Of a DNA stretch of 64,000 nt, positions 11,873 through 25,400 are shown one piece after another. This DNA is from Setoptus koraiensis (lineage: Eukaryota > Arthropoda), in assembly GCA_048013815.1 (NCBI GenBank), contig CM106586.1, positions 3,906,001-3,970,000 on the forward strand, read 5' to 3'. A model generated the notes under the pieces. The model worked only from the letters and a program-made list of their open reading frames with translations, searched no databases and had not been told where the DNA came from. Position 1 is the first letter of the stretch. Each line of letters opens with the position of its first letter. Both the position numbers and the translations under genes were made by a program.

Positions 11873-14800
11873 AGCCAAGAATTATCGCCACTTTTGTTTG
11901 TTTGCAGCAACACTTACACTTGTTAGGCTCGTTGTTGTTGTTGTCGCCTGTTAGGGCGCAATAATTGCGCCATTGAATTGCAAATTGAGACGGCACTTGT
12001 GCGCTCGCGGGCCGCGATCACGAGCCAATAAACTGACTGATCACACTGATAGATTGCTGATTGACGGCGCCCGGCGGATAAATGGTTGATTGGCAAGGCA
12101 CACAATTAATTACGTATGTGCGCAGCGACACCAACAACAACAGCGACACCAACAACAACAGCGACAACAACAACAGCGACAACAACCGCCACCGAACAAA
12201 GAGTTTGTTTTGTTGTGAGCTGGCCACATTGTCTATCGCTTTCATTGCTGCCCTTGGCTGCTCGCTTGCCATTTGGCTCGCCCGCGACAACAAAAGTCGC
12301 ACAAAATCACTACGCGGCTATGCGTATATTCTGACAATTGATCGCTCACTGTCTGCATCTCACCTGTACTCTCTCACCTGTAATTAAAAGACTGTGTCGT
12401 CGGGCGTCGACACTGGCCACGTCGGCTGCCGGTGCGGCAGTGGCGACACCATCCGGATATCCGGACCTGCCCATCGCGCAGGGCCAATCAATCAAACGAG
12501 CTGACACAGTCGCTGAAAAACACGCCGGCCACGCTAACGACGCTTGCCAAGACGACTCGCAATTTATCCGTCTGACGTCGCGTCATTGAGTGAGTTGCGC
12601 TTTGAATAAATATAAAAGGTGATCGTTAATATTAATGGCCGCTGTTGTTTGCAGCGCCAGTTGCCAGTCTGCCACTGTCAGACAATTTAGCAGCGAGCTC
12701 ACAAGACGCGACCATTGAATAAAACACAAAACCATTTAGCGATCTTGACAACGATTATAATAAATCACATTGGCGCCGCTGACAGGCCCATCACAACGAC
12801 CGACGTAATGACGACCAGCCAAATGGCGCTCTCATGAGCCGGGCCGGGCCGGGCCGCCAAATTCATTCATGGGCCAGCTCGTCATTACATATATCGGTTG
12901 GCGCATATGCTCGTCCGAAGGGGGCCCGTTTGGGGCCCCTCTCCGGACCGTCTGAACCGTGTGCACTGTTTGCGCCCATCGGTGGGGCTTCGTCGGCACT
13001 GTGAGCAGGCCTCACTTGACTTGGCGTTCGTCGGTGGCTGTTCGTTTCAACTGTCGGCCTCGCGATGAGCGGCCAATAAGCGGCTCATCGCGTTATGGGG
13101 CCCAAACAGTTTAAATCTATCGGCACAAAATCGCTCATCCTCGTTGTTTTTCTGGCCGCTCGTTTGTCTGTCTCGGTGCTGGCGGCTTTGGCGAGCCAGC
13201 GAAAATCAATCGCTCAAATAAATTACTGTAATTAAATCAAAATAAATAGAAACAACAAATCGCGCAGCAGCGGCTTTTCGTTATTTTCTATTGAGTTGGT
13301 TGGTAACTAATAATAACTCGCTCTATTTGTTGTTTGTTGTTGAGCGCCCGTTTGGGCGCGCCAATCGACCCGTGCAACCCCTGTTGCCCGGCCCGCTCGT
13401 GGATATCCGTTGCGGCCGTCTCGTGTGTCTCGAGTGTCTCGTGTGTCTCGTGTGTCGGATACACCGGGTATATCGCATCGGCGTACATCGTGGGACGTGT
13501 CGGGCCGGCGGACGGATCGGGCCGGCGGGCGGATCGGGGGACATAGCGGACCCATCGGGCTGGCGGGCGGATCGGGGGACAGGGCGGGTATGCGCGACAT
13601 GTGCGCAGCCATACATTCGTGCCGGGCATACGCGGCGCACAAAGGCGCTAGCAACGCCAGCAGGGGCCCCTTTATATACGGCCTCTCTGGGCGGCGCGTC
13701 GTCGCTGCATTTTGCGTTTGTGCAGCCCAACTAACTGACTGGATAATGGGGCCCGGCGAGTGTCACTCACAAGTCAAAGTTGAGACGCTCAATGGAACGG
13801 AAAGGTATTTGCTCGGCAGTGTTGAGCAGCGCGCACCCCATTGATCTAGTTAGCTGTATCAGTGTCACTTGTCAGCTCGTCTCAGCTCGGCCCGTCGACT
13901 TGGCCGATCGATACCGTGGGCCGCTCGTCACTGGCAAGTTGCGGGCCTCTGTTTGTGTCACTTTCTGCCAACTTGTGCCACTCGACAGTCTGCCTGTTTA
14001 TCCGTGTTTCGCCACAGTTTATCCTCGCAATCGTCTGATGGCCACTTTGCGAACCCCCCCCCCCCCCACTTACTCGCGACTCGCCAATATTTCCCGACGC
14101 GCGCGCGCGGGCCGGTTCCGGGCCGCGGGAGGCCGCTCGCAGCGCGCACCGTCGGTGATTAAAGTCGGCGATCAGTTAAGCCGGCTATTACCAATCGGGC
14201 CATTATGTTTGATGTTTTATTTCGTTTGTTGCGCGCTGTCTAGAGTCGCTGTCTAGAGTCGCTGGCGGTTGTCGCTGTTGGCCGCCGCTCGTTGCGCCAA
14301 CAGCGATACAAGTCGACGTTACATAACTTATATTTGGCTTATTGTTGTCGCTCGGCATCGCGCCGGCTGAGGCCCGTCAAGTGTCGCATTGTCTCTGGGG
14401 CTCCATTGTTGTGCTCGTCATGTGCCTCTCTCTCTCTCTCGTGTGTGTGCCTTACAGTGCGCGCCATTGTGGCACACGCGCACGCAGTGTGCCGAAATTG
14501 TGCCAACAGCAACAGCCGCGTGAATGGGGCCCAATTCTCAAATGATGTATGCGAAGAGATATGTGGCGTTTGAGGCGAGCGGGTAACGGTGCGAAGAACT
14601 GCCCGACGGAACAGACAGCAACTGTGCAATTGTGTGCTGTTACAAGACGACAGGTCGGCTGCGCCGAACATGCGCCCAGCGATGGTTGTGTTGGCTGTGA
14701 TATATGGTCGCGAGTGGCGATATTATCATCATTGAAGGTTGCTCACTGATCATGCTGCGCGCCGAGTCGCGGCCACTGTTCACAGTGCGCACATTTTGCC

Positions 14801-17059
14801 GGGCGCTGGCGCACACTGCTCGATTTTGATCGAGCCCCGTGGCGCAGTATAAACACTTACAAGTTGTTAGCTGTAGTATATATATGTAGGCCGTATAAGT
14901 ATAGATAGAGCGCGGCGTTCGCTGGCAAGGCGGCGGCGCACACGCCAGCGGCCACAAGACGGCGCGACGGCCGCATCGGCGTGGGCAGTGCGGCATGGCC
15001 GGCGAACAGTCGGATATTCGCGCAGTCGGATATTCGCGCATTCGACTCGAATGATTCGAGCACTGGGAGCTGCCGGCGAGTCGGATATTCGGTGCGAGTC
15101 GGATAGTGCAAGTCGCATCGAGCCGCCTAATCGAGTCGGCGTCGCTCTAAATGAGTCGTCGCGGTTTGTTGTTTGCAGTGGCAACTACGAATTAAACATT
15201 AGCAGCCACGTTCATTAGCAGCAAGTCGTCGACAGTTTGGCAAGTTTGAGTTTGAGTTTAAGTTTGAGTTTCAGTTCGAGCTCGAGTTGTTGCTGTTGTT
15301 GTTGTTGTTGTTGCTGTTGTTGTCGCTGTTGCTGTTGCCGCTTCAAGTGGCTGCCAGTTTGTCCATATTTGTGTTACATCATCGCGTTTGATCGCAATAA
15401 TCGCTGCAAGCGCGTCTACGCAAGCAGCAGCAGCAGCATCTACACAAATAGACACAAACAACGAGCGCCAATGAGAGATCATCTCCATTGTGACTCAATG
15501 CACACACTCAGTCCACAGTTTACAATCCGATTCATCGAGACACAGCCAGCACTTGAGAATCTCAAAAGAAGCATCAACAACATTTGATAATATGGATAAT
15601 AAGGATAATAAGGATAATGTAAATAATGTGGATACTGTAGCCAACAGTAGCGTGAATATCCGACATGATTGATAAGAGCATCATCGGTGCTACTTGAGCT
15701 TGCCAGATTGCGCAACCAGCCAACAGTCAGCTGCTGCTGCCGAGATAACAACAAACAGTGAACAAATGAACGTAATGAACGAACGAATAATGAAATGATT
15801 CGCCACAACGACACAGCGCAACAACCACAGGCATTAGTATTATTTTTTTCATTTTATCCACGCTATCATACACGCCACTGTCAGTCGGTGTGGCCCACGT
15901 ATTGTTGGCTGCCGCCACAAGTGCAACATCGCTCGCAAGTCGCGACAAGTGCAAAATCACTGGCGACAAGTGCAAAATCGTTGCCGACAAGACACATTTC
16001 TCGCAACAGTCACAGATGCTAACGAAAGCCAGCAAAATATTGCCACCATAAACAACGCTGCGCACTTGTGATCGCCAAACAATGCAATTATGCAAATCAA
16101 CAAGCCAGACAACAACAACGACAACAACAACATCGACAACGACACTCTGCTAGCGCCCACTAGACAAGACAATCGAGACACCGACATGGCGCCCTCATAT
16201 CGCAGCACTTGACGGGCACGACACGCCGCGCCAAGCATGTCAAATGTCACCAGCGACAGCGCTCTGCTTTTCACCTGAACAGCGGCGACACCGACAACAA
16301 CCACAACCACGACAACCACACAGACAACAACGACACAGACAACAACCACACAGACAACAACGACAACCACACAGACAACAACCACAACGACATTACACAA
16401 CTGCAATTATCAATCTGCATCTGACAACGACCATGTGATACAAGGCGCCCGAGTGACACCGGCACGCAAATTGTCAATTGGCACACAATTGCAATAATTA
16501 TTGCGCAATTATCGCGACTCTTATTTATTGAATATTCGAATCAATAAGTGAAATTTATTTATTTATACTTCACAGCGGCACAGTATTTTGTTTGTATATT
16601 GTATAATTTAGTTATATGCGTTGCCGCGGCGGAGCGCCCGTCGACCAAGGGCCGGCGTTGACAAGAAAAATTGATGATACAGTCATGCAAATCATAACGC
16701 ATCTTGTTGCCATTTGTTGTTACTGTCACAAATGAGCGGCTCGCCAGGAGATCATCGCAACACCGACAACACAAACAAGGGCAATATTGGCGCCGCGAAT
16801 AGAGTAACAATTAATTAGTCAACTGTGGAAACAACAACAACAACGACAACAACGACAACAACGACAACAACGACAACAACGACAGTCATTAGTGGCAATA
16901 CTGGCTGTCAACTTGCGACTGGCAACACTGGCATATTGGCGAGCCCAGCATGTCGCGCAGCACAACACTAATTGCCCTGTCACCGGCACACTTGATCCGC
17001 GAGACAGTTGAATGAACTACACTAATTAATGACCCAATCATTACTCAAATCATCACAAC

Positions 17060-17094
<35 letters not shown>

Positions 17095-17293
17095 AATTGT
17101 CACCACACACGCATATTGAACAAACAGTTAATTAAGTATAAGTGTCACATGCGCCGGCAAGCCAATCAAGCGCCTAATGAGCGCTGAGCGCTCCACCATG
17201 GTCGCCCAAACAACAGTATAACAGTGCTCAACATCTGATACAAACAACAATATTACAACATAATACAACATATTGACAATACATGTAATAATA
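11873..17293. other. intergenic, repeat-rich, no gene supported
   Basis: This stretch separates the TMEM268-like gene from the adenylate cyclase. It holds CAA-type repeats (12120-12190, 16290-16390, 16828-16885, 17058-17092), a GC-rich block with cggacggatcgggccggcgg-like repeats (13500-13580), poly-C (about 14047-14067), tgagtt and GTT runs (15245-15345) and many GGGCCC palindromes. Numerous open frames here are low-complexity or GC-rich shadows. The cyclase promoter and 5' UTR probably lie in the last kilobase. Confidence 0.5.
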
Positions 17294-19416
17294 ATGTCGA
17301 TATTTGCAAACCAAAAGTTTGCCAATGCCAACGACGAAAAACTGTTCACCATATATCACCACTCACTCAAATTAGTGTCAGTGTTGCGCGCTATTGCTCT
17401 GTTGTGGATATTGACATTGTTACTGTTAATTTGCATACTGTTAGGCCAATCGCCCTATCCAAAGCTGTTGATATTCTACAGTGTTATACAATTTATAGCC
17501 TGTCCACTTGTTTACGTGACACTGTGGCGCTCGAGTTACAAATGTCAACACTACGACGACACCACTAACAACAATGCGACCGGCCAACAGCAACCACACG
17601 GCGTGCCGGCCACAGGCAAAGATGTTGCGCAACAGCAACAGCAGCAACAACAACCACAACAACAACAACAACCACAACAGCAGCACACAGGCAGCCGCCA
17701 TGTGGTTGTTGTTGTGGGCAGCACAACCAACAAGCAACGCACCACGGCCAGCAACAGTGTTGCGCAAGCGGAAGTGCCACTAGTCAGCTGCAACAACAAA
17801 TCGTTGGGCGTCAGAGTGAGGGACAGTTTGATATTGAGGCCGTTCAAAGCGGCCCAGCAAAGTGTCAGCAAAATTGGTTGTCGAACGTCAGCAGCAGCAG
17901 CAAGCAATGACAATGTTGTTAGTGGCACTCACAAGCAACAAACACAAACGGATAAAACGACGGATAAAACACAGTCACAATCGGAGCCAATCAGCAAGGC
18001 AGCGCAACTATGTAGGTCGGTGTCAGAGAAACAGAGCAAAGAATGGGAACAGCAATTTTTAGAGCAAGAGAATTTGCTGTTGAAAAGCATTAAATTTATA
18101 CAGGTGACAATGTTTTTGTTTTGTTTGATTCACTTTGCGCAAAGTGGCTACTCGCTTCTCATCGACTGTCCCATGAGGCCGGCATACGACGCTGTTGGCA
18201 GCACCGACAACAGCAACAACAGCAACAGCGACAACAGCAACAACAGCAACAACAATAGCAAACAACTAATCACAGCCAGTGTCATCTTGAGCGAGGGCCT
18301 GTGGCCCCAATTGATGGTGATTTACATTAGTTATACGCTGTTGGCCTTGACCAACAAGAAGGCCCTGTTATTTGGTGTGACGTTGCACATTGTTCACTTT
18401 GTTATGAGCGCCTGTACTGTAATTATCTACTCCAGCTACAACAACAGCAGCTACAACAACAACCACATCAACAGCAGCTACAACAACATCAACAGCAACA
18501 TCAACAGCAACAGTGACAACAGCAACCCGTTACATAACAACAGCGCCAGCATGAACAGCAGCCAATCGGGTGTTTTGGAGCACCTGTTCAGCATGGCCGA
18601 CAACATCAATTATTCGGGTGCCCTCAATAAATCTGATTTACTATTGACGTCAGCGCAACAAAACGGCCAAGCGCCCGATCAAACACTCGACCTGCTGGCC
18701 CTCTTACGACAGGTGAGTTAAACGAGTGTTGTGTGTAAACTTTGCCAAGTTTTATGTGACTTTGTATGATTAAATGTGATGATTTTTTGCGCCGCTAGAG
18801 CGACTTGTGACTTTTAACCATTTTGTGCGCTGTGAGCGCCCCAAAGCCATTACTTTGGCCACTCATCCGGCCTGTCAATGGCTTACTGTGAGCCAATATA
18901 TGAGTCGGCTGGCGCGCAGCCAAGTGGCCAAAGTGGCAAGCTTACAATATCGTTACAATATCGTGTGGGGCCCCCTCTCTGTAACGGCACACACTACACC
19001 TGTATACGGCACCTGTATACAGCTCCTGTATACAGCTCCTGTATACAGCATCTGGTGTACACAGTGCAATACAGGTGTATACAGGTGCTCCAGGTATCTC
19101 ACCTGTGCGCGCCCAGCTCACTTTACAATTGATTATAGCGGACGGCGCACATGAGGGGCCACTTTTCAATCAATAGTAATCCCCTGCGGCTCACTTGAGC
19201 TGCTATCATCGTTTCGCTCTAATGTGTCTGATCCCTGCTGCTCAACACGTAATGGGCGCACATTGGGCAGTGGCATCGATTGCGTAACGGCGTCGATTGC
19301 GTAACGGCATAGATTGCGCAGCGGCATAGATTACGCAACAGCATAGGGTGCTCGCTTGAGAGAGACACTTGAGAGGAACACATTTTTCGAGCAACAACAA
19401 CAACAACAGCAGCAGC

Positions 19417-19481
<65 letters not shown>

Positions 19482-22400
19482 CGACGACGACGACACGAGC
19501 GCCAAGGTGTTCATTTCGGCGCTTGATGAGCTCTGTCGGGTTGTTGTGTCTCGGCGGCTTGTTATATCGCGCGAGTTGTTGTACGGCGAGTTGTTGTGTC
19601 GCGACTTGTTATATAATCCTCATAATCCAATATCTTTGTTTTGTCTTGGCATGGCTGACTTGGCCAACGGCGGCAGCGATTTGCGCTATGGCTACTTTGT
19701 GCCAGAACGATTATTTTCAGGGTGCGATTATTTTCACACACACACACACAGTGTGTTGTCGTGTGTGTGTGCGTCGTGTTAAACTCGCAATTATACCCAC
19801 AAGAGAGCAAAAAAGGCAAGTCACGCGCCATGAAAAACTTGATAACGCTTGGCATTTTGGATGCAACTTGCAGTGGGCGCAAATATAAGCCACTAAATGT
19901 ATTCCGCCGGCGTGCATTAGTTACGTAATCTCTCTCTCGCTACGAGCTCATGTTTTGCGCTCTTTTAGCCCGTGTTTTGCCCCTTATGAGCCCGTCGGCT
20001 CTCTAATATATGTTCGAGCTAATATTTGGCTCCCTTTGGCCGTGTTCGGGGCCAAACGGGCCCACAAGCTCACAGAACAAGCTCACAGAACGAGCTCACA
20101 GAACGAGCTCACAGAACGAGCTCGCAGGGATTCAATTGTTCGGCTGCCAAAATATGATCCGCTCGCAGTGTCGGATAACAGTGGCCAGCGACACAAGAAA
20201 TGCCTAATCGTCACTTTGTCACCACAAGTGAGCAATTGTTTGTCTCGATTCTCGCTAATATCACATCTGTGCACTCCAATCTCCACTCCAATGCGCTCGA
20301 CTTGGCTAGACAGCAAAACAGATAGACTCATCCGGCTCGAGAGAGAGATCGCACGGCAAAGACAGCGTGTTGTTGCTGTTGCTGCTGCAGCAACAAACGC
20401 GCCGCTGCAAATGCGCCCTCGCGGACAAGTCGGCTAATTAATAATGTGAATGATTGATTAGCCCTTTTGCATTTATTGTGTGTGTGTGTGTGTTGTGCCT
20501 GTGCGTTTAAGAGAGTTTAATTATAATTAATTATTTTCATGACGGCTGTCGCTGGCAACAACAGCAGCAGCAACAGCAGCAACAACGACAGCAACAACAA
20601 CGGCAACAGCAACAGTGCACACGCTCGATGCGGCGCCCCAGCGAGCAAATGAGAAAACAACACACATCCGAGTCATTTAGACGGTGCGTTATGGGGCCAT
20701 TAGGCCCATACTGCGCACTGATACGGTATCAGTGATACCCCGCACGCTGATACCGCACGCTGATGTTACGCAACTGATATTATTATGCCACTGGTATTAT
20801 TAAGCCGCTGATATTGTTGCGCCGCTGACATTATTGGGGGCGCGCAGCAATCGGCGAGCCATTGTTGCTCGTCCGCGCGTTTCCTGTCTCGGTTTTGTTT
20901 CACATCGTTTAGTTTTGTTTCGTTTAGTTTTGTTTCGCTTCGTCTTGCTTGCCACTGACGAGACCAACCGAGCGGAGAAGTTGATTTGTTGTTGTTGTTG
21001 TCGTCGTTTTGGTTGTTGTCGTCGTTGTTGTTGCTGTTGCTGTTGTTGTTGTTTTGGTTGTTGCTGTTGTTGTCGTTGTTGTTGCTGCTGCTGCAAGCTC
21101 AACTAACTGCTAGGGGGCGCCCCTTTAAAGTTGCGCGTCGCAACGCGTTCAAGCGCGTACTCTCACAACAGTTTCGAACGCGACACGCATGCCCCCCCCC
21201 CCCTCAGCCCCAAAGGCAACACAAGTTGCCGATCCGAGCAAAATTGTGCTAAAATCAATGTCTGACACACAATATCCACCCATTGTTACGCAATATTCAC
21301 ACAATATCCACACGAGGCGCTGATCAGCTGGTTACACATTACCCAATAATATACTGTGTATTGCGTAATGAAGGCGCATATTGTGTCATTGTTAGTGTGT
21401 TACCGAAATTATGCGCCCCGTTCACGGGACGAGCTCGTGCTTACGCACGTGCTATCTTCGGCGCAACCGTCGATCCAAATGTGAATTATTGGATTGTTGT
21501 TGTTGTTGTTGTCGTTGTTGCTCATCTCGTCATGATATGGCAACATAATTGCATAACACACATTGCGTACATTGTGCATAATCACAGCACAGGTAGAGCG
21601 CCAAACGACGAGCCAAAAACTGCTGCTAGTCGCACTGATAGTAATGTTATAATTTAGTGAATAATTGGTGAATAGCGGACAGTTGTGTCGCAAATACCCG
21701 CGCACGTAAGCCCATGCAGTGTGCGTATGGCATGTCGATGGGGCCCCAATCGCGGCTCGTTGCTCATTGTTTGATTTGCGTTGAAACAGTGCTCGCTGTC
21801 GGGATATCGCCGTCCAATTCAACGGTAACAAATCGCAACAAAAATATCAACATCAATATCTCAACAGCTCGCTTGCTAATCACCGAGCGCGCGCGTGTGT
21901 GTGCCATCAATTTGACTTGCCCATCGGGTCTCGCTTTCGCTCGCTCGCCGGCTTATTTGCGGGCCGGCTTATTTGCGGGCCGGCTTATTTGCGGGCCGAC
22001 TTATTTGCGGGCCGGCCCCACCGGTGGGTCCGTGGGCCACTGGCAGGCCCGCAACTCACCACTGATTAATCAGCAGTCAGTATGCCGGACAAATCAAGCG
22101 TGATCCAACTGGCAAACTAACTGCTGGTCAGCAGCGCCAACAACAACCGTTGCACCATGCACCCAGTTACTTGGTCCATTTACATTATTGCGCGCCCGCT
22201 GATCAAACAATAACTCACCTATCTCTTTGTACTTTTGGGGCCCCAACGGGGCCCCACCGATTGTAGTGAGGCGTTTGTCTTGCGCGAGCACACACACACA
22301 CACACTGTTGGAATACGCATTCCATTCTTTGCATTTCTCTTGCTCTGCTGCTCACAATCGCAATTGGCGCAATTGGCGCAATGGGCGCAATGGGCGCAAT

Positions 22401-25400
22401 GGGCGCAATGGGCGCAATGGGCGCAATTGGGGCCAGCAATTCTGCAATCGGGCCGGCCCCAACTGGGCCAAATGTTTCCTCGTTGGGGCCGGCGAGCGGC
22501 CGCCCACGTCGCCCGCAAACGAGCTCCACATCTAATGATTCAACGTTGTGCGAGATAATTTATAGACATTTATAAAATGTTGTTTCTCTGGCGTCGTTTC
22601 TCGGAACCGCAGCGCACATCGGCAAACGAGCGCAACACTTTGTGAAAAACCCACAGCGTCGAGCAAACTGCCCCATTTATTACCTATTAGACGCTCGTTG
22701 GTTAGATTGGCGGCCGTTCGGAGCCGTTTGGAGCCGTTCGCGGCCGTTCGGAGTTGTCTGGAGCGGGCCAGAGATGCAAAATGTCGCTCTGTCAGAGATA
22801 TTGTTTGTGTGGGCCGTTATTGTCAACTTGAGGCGACTTTTGAGCATGCAAACGAGCTCATTTCGGCGTCTAGACACCGAAATGAGCCGCCGCAAGTAGC
22901 TGCCGCATAACGGTTGGGCACAGTTGACAAGCTCGTTGAGACAATTAAGTTGTTGGGTTCGATATCGGTAGCGGGTGCGTGCGATGCCTCTAAAGTACCC
23001 AATTAAATTGGGCCCAATTGAGCTTGGCGACGGCCCAGCAACGTGCCCGCTCGCCGCAGTATACCGCCGCAATATACCGCCACAATATACTGCAACAATA
23101 TAGTGCGTCCCGGTCGATGTTTGCAATGCAAACAAGCGTGCCATGTCGAACGTCCAATGTCTTGCCGGCGATTCTCATTACGGCTCTATTTTATTCTCAA
23201 TTCTCAATAGTCACAACGGCCTGTGACCGCCATACAGAGCAAACTAATTCAAACATATAAATAAATATATTCTATTACATGTGAGCAAGAATTTTGCGCC
23301 ACGTATCAATCAGATATGCACGTTGTTGGCGCAACTGCACGGCGAGCGTGGCGGCAAGTATTTTGCATATTTATTGTTTGGTGCCGCACGCGCGCAAGCC
23401 GGCAATCAGGAGACAATAGCGCGATACAACCGGAAGTTGCCAAGTTGCGCTACATCCGGCCCGGTTGTGTTGCGCTATTTTTGGCCATCTTCATCTAATC
23501 ATGCATCACGTATCCTTATCATGCGTACGAGAGCTCAATCTGGCCGACGAGGTCCGGCCGACGCGGTCCGGCCGACGCGGTCCGGCTGATGAAGTATTCT
23601 TTCTTCAGCGATGACAAACGATCGTCCGGGACAAAGCCGCTCATTACGCAACGGTCGCCCATGATGCACGCCAAACACAAGTGTGTCCGAGTTATAAACG
23701 TAATTGTGCAAATATGTAAATATCTCTCGCGTCGCCATGCCCGACTATCCATATATTGATGCCCGTGATGCATATACTGGTGATGACTCGCACGAGGCCA
23801 GTCGCCTCATTGCGCAACTAAACTGAAGATACAACTATTATTATTTTCATTTTGTTATTATGTTAATCGCACCATCGACAGTTGCCACTCTCCTTTGGCC
23901 CCATTCATCTGTCTTGAGTAGCAAATTCGCGCTAGCCGATACTTCACTGGCGCTGCCGCCGATAACTCGACTGCCGCCGATATCTCGACTGCCGCCGATA
24001 ACTCGACTGCCGCATTGTTATGTAATACGGTCTAACCAGCAAGCCAACAATAGACTTTTCTTCTAGAGTGCGCTTTCTCATAATACAATGATCCACCATC
24101 AGCCATTATTTGACCTTGACGCTAGAGGGCTCCAAAAGTTGCTTGAGTGTTTCGCCACCAAACACACTCACACTACCGAGCCGCCGACATTATACTTGAC
24201 TTTGCTGATTGTGCTGTCTGCCGCTAGAGTGTGCCTGTAGATTAGCATCATTAGGCTACTTTGTCTGGCGCCGGCGGAAGTGGAGTCAAACGCAAGCCAC
24301 TTTGGGCAACTCGGCTACCACCACGGCACGTTATGCCGCTTCCGCCCGATAAATGGCCGGTCGCGGGCAACGCTGGCAAACCAGAATGGCTGGCCAGTCA
24401 GAATGGGCGAGTGATCACCCATTGGCCGAGACGCACTTTCTGGCTGCTTAACGGTCGTGAAAACAAAGCAAGCGGCCCCATTTCGACACTGTCAAACGGT
24501 GAAACTGTAAAACATTCTCGTCTTGGCCGCTCGTTTGCTGAGCTTGTCACAATTACAGCATTACAGCACAGGTTGCAGCGGTCGCATATTGGCCCGATTC
24601 GGAATATTGTCACGGTATTCACGCGTGAATACCGTGACCATGTTCCGATCAATCGATTAGCTTCGATTTCTGCCTATTCTCAGACTGACTTGTGAGAATC
24701 TCAGTGTATGTAAGCTACCGTCGCGCCACCTATGTCGCCTCGCCCGCAAGAACAAGAGTGGTCAGTTGTAGCCGGAGGCCTTACAATAGCGGCTTGTATA
24801 ATTGTGTCGCGTTTGTCTTGCTGTTGTGTGATTATGTCTTGCCATTATCGAGTGTGATTGTCGAGTGCTGCGCCTATCAAAATGGGACCAATCATGGTCG
24901 GTTTGCATGGACGCTAATTGACTGGCGCTGAATCAATTGGCGCCACTGAATATTTGCCCACAATTGTCTTGGCGTTTGTGTGTGTGTGTGTTGTGTGTTT
25001 GGGGCGACAATAATTGAAAACGGGGCCTCTCTCAATTAAGCGCCGGTCGCACTTGTATGATGCAAGTTGTATTGTGGCGCGCTGGCCGCTCGCGACCACG
25101 AGCTGCCAATTGCATTGTTATATTTGGGTGTATTGGTGCAGCAAAAATTGGCTTTGTTGGCGCAAAAATTGGCGCGCAACGAGCGGGCGAGCTCGTGCGC
25201 GCAAGTTTATAATTATGCGCTTGCCACTGGCCACTTGCGTAACATCGGTTTGCGTCATTGGTTGGCGTCATCATTGTGAGTGTCGTAACAAGGCCCATTG
25301 AGCACCGTTGTTGGTGTTGTTTGTTTTGTTGTTGTCCGCGCGCCAAGCTGGCCGGCAGAGCGGCCGACGGCCCCACCGTAAACAAGTGCCACCCAATATA

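Noticed and set aside
13288-13844. Several GC-rich frames of 115-147 codons on both strands
   Set aside because: High GC removes stops; the translations are Arg/Pro/Ala/Gly-rich with no motif and mirror each other on both strands.
19242-19514. Minus-strand frame with a long leucine run, resembling a membrane segment
   Set aside because: It is the complement of a CAA microsatellite, not a real helix.
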